A stretch of DNA of 64,000 nt from Halobacteriales archaeon SW_8_68_21 (GTDB taxonomy: Archaea; Halobacteriota; Halobacteria; Halobacteriales; Haloferacaceae), in the NCBI GenBank assembly GCA_003023405.1, contig PXST01000002.1, positions 12,108 through 76,107 on the forward strand. Direction: 5' to 3'. Position numbers and translations under genes: made by a program. A model generated the notes under the pieces. It did not search any database. It worked only from the letters and a program-made list of their open reading frames with translations, and was not told the DNA's origin. This document shows positions 1 through 8,308 of this stretch, piece after piece (position 1 is the first letter of the stretch; the number at the start of each line of letters is the position of its first letter).

Positions 1-637
1 CCTCGACGCCGACCTCGGCCGCCTCCGCGACCCGATCGAGGCGTACGACGAGGCGGTCCGGGAGGCGTTCCGGGAGTTCTTCAAGTCGGCGTCCGCCCGG
101 GAGGTGTTCGCGTTCCTCGACCGCGCCGACGGGACGCCGTTCGTCGATGTCGACGTGCCGCCGACGGACCTCGCGGAGTACGTCAAGACGCACGCGGCCG
201 GCGAGGAGCCGCCGGCGACGCTGCTGGAGTACGCCGACTACACGAACTCGAAGCTCGAACACTACGTCGACGACCCCGGGGCGCTCCGGACCGCGGTGGC
301 GGTTCACCGGACGTACCTCGAACGGCTCGACGGCGAGCCGCTGACGCTCGACTGGCCGCCGAAGCCGGGCGACGAACTCGCCTACGAGATCGACGAACTG
401 GTCCCGCTCGTCGGGCGGATCGCCGACGACGACACGGTCGCGACGCTGCGTTCGGTCCGCGAACTCGCGCGGAGCGACGAGTACGAGCGGCTTCGCCGGG
501 CGGCCGAGGTGCGCCACGCCCTCGACGACCCGGATCTGGCCCTGATCGAGCGCGGCGAGGCCGCCAACCGGGTCGAGACGGCCGAAGAGACGCGCTCGCT
601 TGTCGACGACGTGCTGGCGGAGACGGAGCGGGAGTGA
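1..637 (+). CDS. C-terminal part of a haloarchaeal DUF7118-type protein (start outside window)
   Basis: The reading frame is already open at base 2 and runs to a TGA at 635-637, so the window holds only the last ~211 residues. The protein is acidic and looks largely alpha-helical, with no transmembrane segment and no catalytic motif I can recognise. It resembles the haloarchaeal conserved family labelled DUF7118; that is recall of the family's general look, not a search. An internal ATG at 104 exists, but the coding pattern (G/C third positions, acidic helices) continues unbroken upstream of it. The function is unknown. Confidence 0.7.
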   Translation, partial: LDADLGRLRDPIEAYDEAVREAFREFFKSASAREVFAFLDRADGTPFVDVDVPPTDLAEYVKTHAAGEEPPATLLEYADYTNSKLEHYVDDPGALRTAVAVHRTYLERLDGEPLTLDWPPKPGDELAYEIDELVPLVGRIADDDTVATLRSVRELARSDEYERLRRAAEVRHALDDPDLALIERGEAANRVETAEETRSLVDDVLAETERE

Positions 638-649
638 GGCCGGGAACGG

Positions 650-658
650 ATATTTAAG
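650..658 (+). promoter_or_regulatory. TATA-like box for the 682 gene
   Basis: An AT-rich run (ATATTTAAG) sits in GC-rich DNA about 25-30 nt before the ATG at 682. That is the spacing expected for a leaderless haloarchaeal transcript. It is inferred from position and composition only. Confidence 0.5.
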
Positions 659-681
659 GGCCGTCGCGGCCGAGCAGAGAT

Positions 682-1080
682 ATGACCCGATTCGACGCCG
701 CGACCGAAGCGGAGCGGCTGGGCCTGTTCGCCGACGCCGCGGCCGCGCACCGCGCGCGCTCCGGCGACGTGATGACCGTCGACGTCGACCCCGACAGCGA
801 CGACACCGAGGGCGGCGAGGTGCCGCCGTGGATCCAGCTCGCGGGCACGGAGCTGATACTGGACTGTACCGACGAGGAACTCGAACGGCTGAAAGATCTG
901 CTCTCCGAGTTCCCCGAGTTCCGGATCGACGAGCTGGTCAGCCCGGAGGAGGCCGAGGGGACCAACGCCGTCGTCACCGCGCGGTCGGACGCGAACCGCG
1001 TCGCGGGGTTCACCGAGCGCGCCTTCCGCGAGGTGTACGAGCTCGACGAGGCGTACAAGGCGTGGGTGACGGCGATCTAA
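682..1080 (+). CDS. Conserved haloarchaeal hypothetical protein (132 aa)
   Basis: This is a complete acidic 132-residue protein with no signal peptide and no membrane span. The middle reads as a beta-strand-like stretch (WIQLAGTELILDC) followed by charged helices, which suggests a small globular cytoplasmic protein. I do not recognise a characterised family. The start at 682 is supported by the TATA-like box 25-30 nt upstream, so the message is probably leaderless. It lies 44 nt after the preceding gene and is probably transcribed from its own promoter. Confidence 0.75.
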   Translation: MTRFDAATEAERLGLFADAAAAHRARSGDVMTVDVDPDSDDTEGGEVPPWIQLAGTELILDCTDEELERLKDLLSEFPEFRIDELVSPEEAEGTNAVVTARSDANRVAGFTERAFREVYELDEAYKAWVTAI

Positions 1081-1187
1081 GGCGGGTCGATCCGGCCGTC
1101 GGATGCCGAGATCATTTATTAGACGCCGAGATCACTCATCAGATGTCGAGGCCGTCGAGCGCCCCCGGCGGCCGCACCGCCCGCCGG

Positions 1188-1355
1188 TCACTTCGCGAAG
1201 TAGCTCGTAAAAAAGCCCGAGAGGAAGGAGCTGACCGCGACCGCGACGAGGAGGTCTGCCGTGTCGTGGTCCCCGTCGCCGGCCGCGAGCCAAGTGACTG
1301 CGACGCCGATGCCGAGCGATATCGCGCCGTTCGCGGTGTCCGCTTTGAGACCCAT
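1188..1355 (-). CDS. Small two-segment membrane protein (55 aa)
   Basis: The reverse strand encodes a 55-residue protein starting MGLKADTANG at 1355-1353 and ending SYFAK before a TGA at 1190-1188. Residues ~10-25 (AISLGIGVAVTWLAA) and ~35-53 (LLVAVAVSSFLSGFFTSYF) are hydrophobic and would form two short membrane spans, with an acidic turn (GDGDHDTADL) between them. Codons are G/C-ending like those of neighbouring genes, which argues that it is real. The role is unknown; many haloarchaeal genomes carry such small membrane proteins. Confidence 0.6.
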   Translation of the reverse strand: MGLKADTANGAISLGIGVAVTWLAAGDGDHDTADLLVAVAVSSFLSGFFTSYFAK

Positions 1356-1402
1356 GCGTTCCGTTGGGGTCGGAGCGGCAAAACCGATCCGACGGCCGCG
1401 AC

Positions 1403-1954
1403 TCAGTGGAAGCCGCGGTCGATGTCGTCCTCGTCGATCAGGTCGTCAAGCTCCGAGGTGAGAAGCTCCTCGGCCGCCTCGAAGGTGTCCGACAGCTCGT
1501 CGAGCTCGTCGGGCCGCCCGTCGAACTCGTACTCCATCGGGCCGAAGGCCGGCGACTCGACCGCCTCCATCACGTCCTCGAAGAGGTGGTCGGGGTCGGT
1601 CGGCGCTTCGGCGTGGACCCGCAGCGTCTCCGTGAGCCGCGTCGCCATCTCCTCGGCGTGTTTCTCGTCTTCGGGGGTCGACCGGACCGCGAACCGCCCG
1701 TTGCTGTCGACGTCCGGGAGGTGCGGGTCGAGTTCGTCGTCGACCTTGCGGGCGACGCGCGTTCCGACGCCGCGGAGGTCGCGGGGGTTCTTCGCGTACG
1801 TCTTCAGGTGGTAGAGACCGACGCTCGGGTGGCCGAAGTAGAGGTCCTCGCCGAGTCCGCCGTGGCGGGAGCCGGCGACGGCCCGCCAGCCGTCGGGGTC
1901 GGTCGCGTCGCTCGCGATGTCCGCGAGGATGTCGTCCCAGTCTCGCACGCGCAT
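1403..1954 (-). CDS. Conserved haloarchaeal hypothetical protein (183 aa)
   Basis: This is a cytoplasmic-looking 183-residue protein. The N-terminal third has aromatic and basic residues (GGLGEDLYFGHPSVGLYHLK), and the last ~40 residues are an acidic tail rich in Glu and Asp. It has no signal peptide, membrane span or metal-binding motif. The start MRVRDWDDIL at 1954 gives a compact protein. It is transcribed towards the small membrane protein gene, and the dehydrogenase gene lies upstream on the same strand. I do not recognise a function. Confidence 0.7.
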   Translation of the reverse strand: MRVRDWDDILADIASDATDPDGWRAVAGSRHGGLGEDLYFGHPSVGLYHLKTYAKNPRDLRGVGTRVARKVDDELDPHLPDVDSNGRFAVRSTPEDEKHAEEMATRLTETLRVHAEAPTDPDHLFEDVMEAVESPAFGPMEYEFDGRPDELDELSDTFEAAEELLTSELDDLIDEDDIDRGFH

Positions 1955-2003
1955 GTCGGTATGATCGGCAACGCGAGCGCAAGAGGGTGTCGGTGGCGGC
2001 TGC

Positions 2004-3164
2004 CTACTGGTACGCCTGAATCCCGGTGAGGTCCTCGCCGAGGATCAGCGTGTGAATGTCGTGGGTGCCCTCGTAGGTGTAGACGGTCTCGAAGTTCGCC
2101 ATGTGGCGCATCGGCGAGTAGTCGGCGGTGATCCCGTTTCCGCCGAGCATCTCGCGGGCGATCCGCGACTGGTCGCGGGCGGTGCGAACGTTGTTGCGCT
2201 TGGCCATCGAGACGTGTTGCGGCCGCATCTCCCCCGCCTCCTTGCGGTCGGCGAGCCGGTGGGCCAGCAGCTGCGCGAGCGTGATCTGCGTCGCCATCTC
2301 TGCGAGCTTCTCCTGTTGCATCTGGAACCCCCCGATCGGCCTGCCGAACTGCTCGCGGTCGGTAGCGTACTCGCGGGCGACCTCGAAGCAGTCCGCGGCC
2401 GCGCCGACCGCGCCCCACGCGATGCCGTAGCGGGCCTGCGTCAGACACGACAACGGGCCCTTCATCCCCTCGACGCCGGGAAGGCGGTTCTCGGCCGGGA
2501 CGCGGACGTTCTGGAGGCCGATCTCGCCCGTGACCGACGCCCGAAGGCTGAGCTTCTCGTCGATCTCGTTCGTCGTGACGCCGTCGCGGTCCGTCTCGAC
2601 GAGGAACCCGCGCACCGGCGTCCCCTCCTCGCCGTGGTCTTTCGCCCACACGACCGCGACGTCGGCGATGGGCGAGTTCGTGATCCACGTTTTCGAGCCG
2701 TTCAAGACGTAGTCGTCGCCGTCGGGCTCGGCCATCGTCTCCATCGCAGAGGGGTTCGACCCGTGTTCCGGCTCCGTGAGTCCGAAGCAGCCGACCGCCT
2801 CGCCGGTGCCGAGCCGTGGCAGCCACTCCGCTTTCTGTTCGTCGCTGCCGAACGCGTGGATCGGGTACATCACCAGCGCCCCCTGAACGCTCGCCATCGA
2901 ACGGAGCCCGGAGTCACACGCCTCCAACTCGCGCATCAACAGGCCGTACGCCCGCTCGCTGACGCCCGGCAGGCCGTACCCGTCGAGGTTCGGGGCGTAG
3001 AATCCCATCTCGCCCATCTTCGGGATGAGCTCCGTGGGGAACGTGCCGTCGATCCAGTGGTCTCCCATGTCCGGCACCTCGCCGTCGATGAACGAGCGGG
3101 CGGAGTCGACGAGGAGCCGCTCCTCCTCGGACAGCGTCGACTCCATGTCAAAGTAATCCAGCAT
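2004..3164 (-). CDS. gcdH: Acyl-CoA dehydrogenase, glutaryl-CoA dehydrogenase-like
   Basis: This flavoprotein of the acyl-CoA dehydrogenase family (386 aa) probably oxidises an acyl-CoA and passes electrons to ETF. The order is an N-terminal helical domain, a middle beta domain with the CFGLTEPEHGSN flavin/substrate motif (~residues 130-145) and KTWITNSP, and a C-terminal helical domain with the nucleotide-binding stretch REMLGGNGI. The likely catalytic base is Glu365 in TYEGTHDIH. This C-terminus (YEGTHDIH, then LILG and TGIQAY) closely matches glutaryl-CoA dehydrogenases, which oxidise and decarboxylate glutaryl-CoA to crotonyl-CoA in lysine and tryptophan breakdown. No other glutaryl-CoA pathway gene is adjacent. 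The start at 3164 is one option; an in-frame ATG seven codons in (MESTLSEEER) is the other. Confidence 0.85.
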   Translation of the reverse strand: MLDYFDMESTLSEEERLLVDSARSFIDGEVPDMGDHWIDGTFPTELIPKMGEMGFYAPNLDGYGLPGVSERAYGLLMRELEACDSGLRSMASVQGALVMYPIHAFGSDEQKAEWLPRLGTGEAVGCFGLTEPEHGSNPSAMETMAEPDGDDYVLNGSKTWITNSPIADVAVVWAKDHGEEGTPVRGFLVETDRDGVTTNEIDEKLSLRASVTGEIGLQNVRVPAENRLPGVEGMKGPLSCLTQARYGIAWGAVGAAADCFEVAREYATDREQFGRPIGGFQMQQEKLAEMATQITLAQLLAHRLADRKEAGEMRPQHVSMAKRNNVRTARDQSRIAREMLGGNGITADYSPMRHMANFETVYTYEGTHDIHTLILGEDLTGIQAYQ

Positions 3165-3269
3165 ACCAACGCTTGCGTTGCCAAGGATAAATAAGTATAT
3201 TCCCGCCCGGTGAGCCGCCAGAATCGCGCGCCGAGGGGTTTCGACGCCGGCGGGTTGGAAGCCGGCGCT

Positions 3270-4487
3270 TCAGAACCCGTCGGTCCCGTCGAGGAGATGC
3301 TCCTCGACGACGTCCATGTCGAGTTCGATCCCGAGGCCGGGCGTCTCCGGCACGGCGATGCGACCGTCCTCGATCAGGGGCTCGTCGCGCGCCAGCAGGT
3401 TGTCCCACCAGTCGACCTCCAGCGCGTGGTACTCCAGTAGGTCGAAGTTCGGGGTGGCGGCACCGAGGTGGACGCAGGCTATCGTTCCGACCGGGCTACA
3501 GACGTTGTGCGGAGACATCGGGATGTAGTTCTCCTCGGCGCGGTCGGCGATCCGCATCGACTCTGTGAGTCCACCGACGGTCGTCGGGTCGGGAGTGACG
3601 ACATCGACGCCGTGTTCGTAGATCAGGTCCGACAGCTCGAACACGCGGAAGCGGTTCTCGCCGGTAGCGACCGGGGTCCGGGTCGCCCTCGTCACCTCCT
3701 TCTGGGCGTCGATGTTCTCCGGTGGGATCAGGTCCTCCAGCCACATCAGGTCGAACGCCTCGAGCTCGTTGGCCAGCCGCTTTGCGCTCTCGACGGAGTA
3801 GTCCCAGTGGCAGTCGAAGGCGAGGTCGACATCGTAGCCGATCGCCTCGCGCACGGCCTCGACGATCTCGCGTTTCTCTCGGATCGCGGCGTTCGTCAGC
3901 CGCCCGTTGTACGAGTCGTTCTCGTTGTCGGCCGGGAGATCGAGGTCGAACTTCAGCGCCGAAAAGCCCATTTCGGTGACTCGGGCCGCCTCCGCGGCGT
4001 ACGCCTCCGGGGAGTACGCCTCGGCGTCGGCGTAGGCGGTCGCGCCGTCCTCGACCGCGTACGCCTCGCCGGCGTGGCAGTCACAGTAGAGCCGGATCTC
4101 GTCGCGGTACTTCGAGCCGAGCAGCTGGTAGACGGGGAGTTCAAGTACCTTCCCGGCCGCGTCCAACAGCGCGATCTCGATACCGGAGGCCGCGGTGACG
4201 ACCTTCCCGGTCGTGCCGCCGTGGCCCGACATCTCCTGAAAGATGTAGCGGACCAGCCGCTCGACGTCGAGCGGGTTCTCGCCGACGAGGAACCGGTTCG
4301 TGTACTCGACGAGTTCCGGGATACCGCCGCCGCGGTACGCCTCGCCGATACCGGTGACGCCCGCGTTCGTCTCCACTCTGATCAGGTTCCACTCGAAGTT
4401 TCCCTCCACGACGCAGGCGTCGAGGCCGGTGATCTGTACGTCTCGGTCCGCGTCGCGGGTGTCGATCTGGCCTGAGTAGTCTCTCAT
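3270..4487 (-). CDS. Enolase-superfamily (MR/MLE) sugar-acid dehydratase
   Basis: This is a mandelate racemase/muconate lactonizing enzyme family member of 405 aa that probably dehydrates a sugar acid to a 2-keto-3-deoxy acid. An N-terminal capping domain precedes the TIM barrel. Visible catalytic parts are the KFD lysine (~K179), three likely Mg ligands at D225 (FDCHW), E251 (WLEDL) and E277 (GENRF), and a His-Asp dyad (D300 in TPDPTTVGG, H327 in SPHNV), as in the mandelate racemase subgroup. I chose ATG 4487-4485 because translation further upstream becomes arginine-rich and non-coding. Its TCATGA start overlaps the stop of a truncated paralogue fragment. LarA-like, SDR and FAH genes next door support sugar-acid catabolism; the substrate cannot be told from sequence. 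Confidence 0.85.
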   Translation of the reverse strand: MRDYSGQIDTRDADRDVQITGLDACVVEGNFEWNLIRVETNAGVTGIGEAYRGGGIPELVEYTNRFLVGENPLDVERLVRYIFQEMSGHGGTTGKVVTAASGIEIALLDAAGKVLELPVYQLLGSKYRDEIRLYCDCHAGEAYAVEDGATAYADAEAYSPEAYAAEAARVTEMGFSALKFDLDLPADNENDSYNGRLTNAAIREKREIVEAVREAIGYDVDLAFDCHWDYSVESAKRLANELEAFDLMWLEDLIPPENIDAQKEVTRATRTPVATGENRFRVFELSDLIYEHGVDVVTPDPTTVGGLTESMRIADRAEENYIPMSPHNVCSPVGTIACVHLGAATPNFDLLEYHALEVDWWDNLLARDEPLIEDGRIAVPETPGLGIELDMDVVEEHLLDGTDGF

Positions 4488-4687
4488 GAGTACCTCGATT
4501 TCGTGTCGGTGGTCAGTCGCCGGCGAACGGCACGGGCGCGCCCTTGGTCGAGCGGCACGCCGCGGCCGGCGTCCGTTCGCACGCACGTCATCGCGTGGTC
4601 CCGGGAGGCGAGCGTCCGGTCAGAAAAGGAGGCGGGCAGCTCCGGCGGGAGCTCGATCGGGAACGACTCGACTTCGGTGATCCGCAT
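4484..4687 (-). pseudogene. N-terminal remnant of a second MR/MLE-family enzyme
   Basis: The first ~43 codons read as the N-terminal strand and loop of an MR/MLE capping domain (MRITEVESFPIELPPELP, then DHAMTCVRTDAGRG), with normal haloarchaeal codon use. After this the frame turns basic and ends in a TGA that overlaps the ATG of the intact dehydratase (ATGA). The capping-domain remainder and the barrel are missing. I read it as a paralogue truncated by deletion. A short leader ORF that couples translation of the intact gene is an alternative, because the overlap is exact. Confidence 0.65.
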
Positions 4688-4805
4688 GCGTGGTGGGTGT
4701 CACATGGGTACAAGTAAACCGTCGTATCGGCAATGCTCCCGCGGAGTTCCGTCGGACCGGGTGGGGCGACCCGCAGTTTTTGTATCGTCGCTGCGAGAGA
4801 GCGGC

Positions 4806-6125
4806 ATGGAGTTCCCCGATCGCTTTGCGGTCGACGACCTCATCGATCCGCAGCCGCTCCCCGAGTTCGCGCGGGTCCGGCACGAACCGGAGACGGATCG
4901 GCTCGACGACCCCGTCGGAGCGGCGCGCGAGGCGCTGGACACGCTGGACCTCGACGGGCTTGACCCGGGGGCGACAGTCGCCGTCGGCGTCGGCAGCCGC
5001 GGGATCGACCGCATCGACGAGGTCGCGGCGGCGGTCGTCGAGCGGGTCGCCGAGCGCGGCTTCGATCCGGTTGTGGTGCCCGCGATGGGCAGTCACGGCG
5101 GCGCGACCGCCGAGGGACAGCGCGAGGTGTTGGCGGCGCTCGGGATCACCGAGGAATCCGTCGGCGCGCCGATCGACGCGCGCATGGCGGCCGCGGAGTT
5201 GGCGACGGTCTCGGTGGGCGACGCCGATCTCCCGGTGTACTTCTCGGAGGCGGCGCTCGCGGCCGACGCGGTCCTCGTCGTGAACCGCGTGAAGGCCCAC
5301 ACCAACTTCACCGGGGCGATAGAGAGCGGGCTCGCGAAGATGACCGTCGTCGGGCTCGGCAAGCAGCACGGCGCGAAGTCGTTCCACTCGACGGCGATCG
5401 CCGAGGGGTACGTCGAGGCGCTGACGGCCGCGCTCGGCGTCATCGAGCGCGAGACCCCGATCGTCGGCGGGATCGCGCTCGTCGAGAGCTTCGAGGAGGA
5501 GATCGGACACCTAGAGGCGGTCCCTGCCGGCTCGTTCCTCGACCGCGAGCCAGAGCTGCTGGAGCGGGCGTACGACCAGATGCCGACGCTGCCCGTCGAC
5601 GACATCGATCTGCTCGTCGTCGACGAGATCGGCAAGGAGATCTCGGGTACAGGCATGGACACGAACATCATCGGTCGCTACCGCGTGCTCAACGCGCCTG
5701 ACCCAGAGACCCCCGACATCGACATCATCTACGTGCGAGGGCTCACGGACGCGACGAAGGGAAACGGGAACGGAATCGGGCTTGCCGACCTCACCCGGCA
5801 GGCGGCCGTCGACGACCTCGACTTGGAGAAGACGTACGCGAACGCGCTCACCAGCGGGTCGCTCGCGAAATCGAAGCTCCCCGTCGTAGCGCCCGACGAC
5901 GAGTTCGCGCTCCGGACCGCGCTGGCCGCGCTCGGGGGGTACGACCCCGAGGCGGTGCGGGTCGTCTGGATCCGCAACACGCAGGACCTCGGGGAGTTCT
6001 TGATTTCTGAGGCCGTGGTCGAGGACCTCCCAGAGGCGGCGAGGACGGTCGGCCGCGAGACGGTGGCCTTCAACGGCGGGTCCGCGGCGCTCGACAAGCC
6101 GATCGGTGGCGGTTCGGACTCCTGA
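4806..6125 (+). CDS. LarA-like (DUF2088) nickel-dependent 2-hydroxyacid racemase/epimerase homologue
   Basis: This 439-aa protein belongs to the lactate racemase (LarA) superfamily. Conserved features are a SHGGATAEGQ loop (H97) and the stretch KAHTNFTGAIESGLAKM containing H165 and K178, followed by GLGKQHGAKSFH with H194. In characterised LarA the pincer-nickel cofactor is bound to Lys184, with catalytic or ligand histidines 108, 174 and 200. The K178-H194 spacing here (16) equals K184-H200, and H97 and H165 fall where H108 and H174 would. I infer a cofactor-using racemase or epimerase of a hydroxy acid. No LarB, LarC or LarE gene is in the window. The ATG at 4806 follows a non-coding leader; an upstream in-frame extension reads as non-coding. 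Confidence 0.7.
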   Translation: MEFPDRFAVDDLIDPQPLPEFARVRHEPETDRLDDPVGAAREALDTLDLDGLDPGATVAVGVGSRGIDRIDEVAAAVVERVAERGFDPVVVPAMGSHGGATAEGQREVLAALGITEESVGAPIDARMAAAELATVSVGDADLPVYFSEAALAADAVLVVNRVKAHTNFTGAIESGLAKMTVVGLGKQHGAKSFHSTAIAEGYVEALTAALGVIERETPIVGGIALVESFEEEIGHLEAVPAGSFLDREPELLERAYDQMPTLPVDDIDLLVVDEIGKEISGTGMDTNIIGRYRVLNAPDPETPDIDIIYVRGLTDATKGNGNGIGLADLTRQAAVDDLDLEKTYANALTSGSLAKSKLPVVAPDDEFALRTALAALGGYDPEAVRVVWIRNTQDLGEFLISEAVVEDLPEAARTVGRETVAFNGGSAALDKPIGGGSDS

Positions 6126-6216
6126 GTCTCTCAGGGACCGATTCCGCTCCCCGGGCCGGGCCCCCTCGTTTGCCTACAAGAAAATGTTTTCACGCCGGCC
6201 TCGGGACGGGAGGAAC

Positions 6217-7005
6217 ATGGACCTACAGATCGACGGGAACGCGGCCCTCGTCACGGCGTCGTCCAGCGGGCTCGGCAAGGCATCGGCGAAGGCGCTCGCG
6301 CGGGAGGGCGTGAACGTCGTCATCAACGGCCGCGACGAAGAGCGACTGGCGGACGCGAGAGCGGAGGTCGAGGCGGTCGCGGCGGGCGAGGTCGTCGCGC
6401 AGTCGGCCGACCTGACGGACGCCGACGAGGTCACGGCGCTCGTCGAGGCGACCGTCGACGAGTTCGGCACGATCGACCACCTCGTGACGAGCGCCGGCGG
6501 TCCGCCGTCGGGCGCGTTCCTCGACACCGACGACGAGGACTGGCAGCACGCCTACGACCTGCTCGTGATGAGCGTCGTCCGCCTGGCGCGGGAGTCGTAC
6601 CCGCACCTCAAGGAGGGAGACGGCGGCACCATCGTCAACATCACTTCCCGGAGCGTGAAAGAGGCGCTCGACAGCCTCGTCTTATCGAACGCGGTTCGGA
6701 TGGGGGTCATCGGACTGGAGAAGACGCTCTCGAAGGAGTTCGCCCCGGAAGTGCGCGCCAACGCCGTCCTGCCGGGCCCCCACGAGACGAGCCGGATCCG
6801 CGACCTCGTCGAGGCCGCCGTCGAGCGCGGCGAGTACGACTCCTACGACGACGGGCTCGGCGACTGGGCGGGCAACCCGCTCGACCGGATCGGCGACCCG
6901 ATGGAACTCGGCAACACCGTCGCGTTCCTCTCGTCGCCGAAGTCCGGCTTCGTCAACGGCACCGCGCTGCCGATCGACGGCGGGGCCACCGGAGCGAACC
7001 TATGA
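6217..7005 (+). CDS. Atypical short-chain dehydrogenase/reductase (BKR-like SDR)
   Basis: This is a 262-aa Rossmann protein of the SDR family. The cofactor loop is TASSSGLG rather than TGxxxGxG, and NG of NGRDEER follows beta-2. The usual catalytic YxxxK is absent: the aligned region reads LVLSNAVRMGVIGLEKTLS, with Asn and Arg in place of Tyr and Lys. Some SDR subgroups annotated as 3-oxoacyl-ACP-reductase-like have this SNAxR form, so it is a variant and not obviously a dead gene. The C-terminal VNGTALPIDGG is typical of SDRs. It would fit an oxidation step between the dehydratase and the FAH hydrolase. It overlaps the cupin gene by 4 nt, so the two are probably co-translated. Confidence 0.75.
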   Translation: MDLQIDGNAALVTASSSGLGKASAKALAREGVNVVINGRDEERLADARAEVEAVAAGEVVAQSADLTDADEVTALVEATVDEFGTIDHLVTSAGGPPSGAFLDTDDEDWQHAYDLLVMSVVRLARESYPHLKEGDGGTIVNITSRSVKEALDSLVLSNAVRMGVIGLEKTLSKEFAPEVRANAVLPGPHETSRIRDLVEAAVERGEYDSYDDGLGDWAGNPLDRIGDPMELGNTVAFLSSPKSGFVNGTALPIDGGATGANL

Positions 7006-7352
7006 GGCCAGTCGCGTTTGACGAGGCGGAGAGCTACGAGCCCGACGAGGGCTGGCGGCGCGTCTCGATGGCCGGCAGCGACCGGTTCTCCTTCGAGTGG
7101 TTCGAGAAGCCGCCGGGACACAGCTCGCCGATACACGACCACGAGAACGAGCAGGTGTGTCTCTGTCTGGAAGGCGAGCTCACGGTCGCGACCGCGGACG
7201 ACTCGGTCACGCTCGAAAAGAACGACTCCGTCCTCTTGGAGTCCAACGAGGCCCACCGCGTCGAGAACACCGGCGACGAGCGCGCGGTCGGACTCGACGT
7301 GTTCGCGCCCGGACGCTCGTTCGATTTCTGGACGGACCGAGAAGAGAGATGA
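7002..7352 (+). CDS. Cupin-domain protein
   Basis: This is a small single-domain cupin of 116 aa. The first cupin motif is visible as HSSPIHDHENEQVCLCLEG, with HxH metal ligands and a following Glu or Gln, and the second as NEAHRVENTG. Such proteins bind a metal and may isomerise or lyse small sugars or act as oxygenases, but the sequence alone does not say which. The ATG overlaps the SDR stop (ATGA), which points to an operon with the SDR and the downstream FAH gene. A role in the same sugar-acid pathway, for instance mutarotation or isomerisation, is inference. Confidence 0.75.
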   Translation: MRPVAFDEAESYEPDEGWRRVSMAGSDRFSFEWFEKPPGHSSPIHDHENEQVCLCLEGELTVATADDSVTLEKNDSVLLESNEAHRVENTGDERAVGLDVFAPGRSFDFWTDREER

Positions 7353-7433
7353 TCTGGACGGACCGGAGCGGCCCGAACGCACGATCACCATGAACGGGAA
7401 ACACGCGACGAAAACGAACGGACCGAACGCGCG

Positions 7434-8255
7434 ATGAAGTACCTCGCACGCACGGCGACCGGCGATCCCCTGCTCGGCGACGACGAGGGATACGTCCCCC
7501 TCAGCGCGGTCGAACCGGACGCGGAGAGCGTCCGCGACGCGCTTCCCTGGGCGGCCGCGGGGACGCTCGGCGACGCCGCCGACGCGACCGCCGACCCGGT
7601 CCCCCCAGCGGACCTGTCGTTCGGCGCGCCTCTGGCGTCGTTCGGGAAGCTGTGGGGCATCGGCCTGAACTACGAGGAACACGCCGGCGACCTCGACGAG
7701 CAGGGCCCCGAGGAGCCGGCGAGTTTCATGAAGCCGTCGTCGGTCCTGACGGGGCCGGGCGGTCCGATCCGTCTGCCGCCGGAGTCACAGAGCGAGCGGG
7801 TGACCGCGGAGGCGGAGCTCGCGGTCGTGATGGGGCGAACGTGTCGAAACGTCACAGAGGACGAGGTCGAGGACGTGATAGCGGGCTTTCTCCCCGTGAT
7901 CGACATGACCGCTGAGGACGTCCTCCAGCGGAACCCGCGGTTCCTCACGCGGGCGAAGAGCTACGACACGTTCCTCGTGCCCGGCCCCGCGCTCGCGGTG
8001 CCGGAGGAGCCGCTCGATCTGGCGGGGCTCTCGGTGCGGACCGAGGTCGACGGGGAGGTGCGGGCCGAAAACGAGATCGGGAACATGCTGTTTCCGCCGG
8101 CGGAGATCGTCTCGTTCCACTCCGACGTGATGACGCTGGAACCGGGCGACCTGTTCAGCACGGGGACGCCCGGCGCAGCGCCGATCGACCCCGGCGACGA
8201 GGTACGGGCGGTCGTTGAGTCGGTCGGGTCCGTCGACGCGCCGGTGACGCGGTAG
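7434..8255 (+). CDS. Fumarylacetoacetate hydrolase (FAH) family protein
   Basis: This 273-aa FAH-family hydrolase has a small N-terminal domain and then the catalytic fold starting at GIGLNYEEHAGD. Metal ligands expected in this family are seen as the ExE of TAEAELAVVMGR and the Asp of FLPVIDMTAED. RAKSYDTFLVPGPAL is the usual substrate-loop signature. Members cleave C-C bonds of acylpyruvates or diketo acids, or act as dehydratases on keto-deoxy acids. Next to an MR/MLE dehydratase and an SDR, it fits 2,4-diketo-3-deoxy sugar-acid hydrolase of the diketo-hydrolase pathway known for L-rhamnose and L-fucose. That assignment is inference from context. Confidence 0.8.
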   Translation: MKYLARTATGDPLLGDDEGYVPLSAVEPDAESVRDALPWAAAGTLGDAADATADPVPPADLSFGAPLASFGKLWGIGLNYEEHAGDLDEQGPEEPASFMKPSSVLTGPGGPIRLPPESQSERVTAEAELAVVMGRTCRNVTEDEVEDVIAGFLPVIDMTAEDVLQRNPRFLTRAKSYDTFLVPGPALAVPEEPLDLAGLSVRTEVDGEVRAENEIGNMLFPPAEIVSFHSDVMTLEPGDLFSTGTPGAAPIDPGDEVRAVVESVGSVDAPVTR

Positions 8256-8277
8256 ACGCCCCGAGAGCCGCAACCAT

Positions 8278-8285
8278 CTTTATTA
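8278..8285 (+). promoter_or_regulatory. TATA-like box for the UspA gene
   Basis: CTTTATTA lies about 25-30 nt upstream of the ATG at 8309 and directly after the FAH gene. The stress-protein gene therefore probably has its own leaderless promoter. Confidence 0.5.
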
Positions 8286-8308
8286 GTCGTGTTCGGTTAG
8301 GTGCGGAC

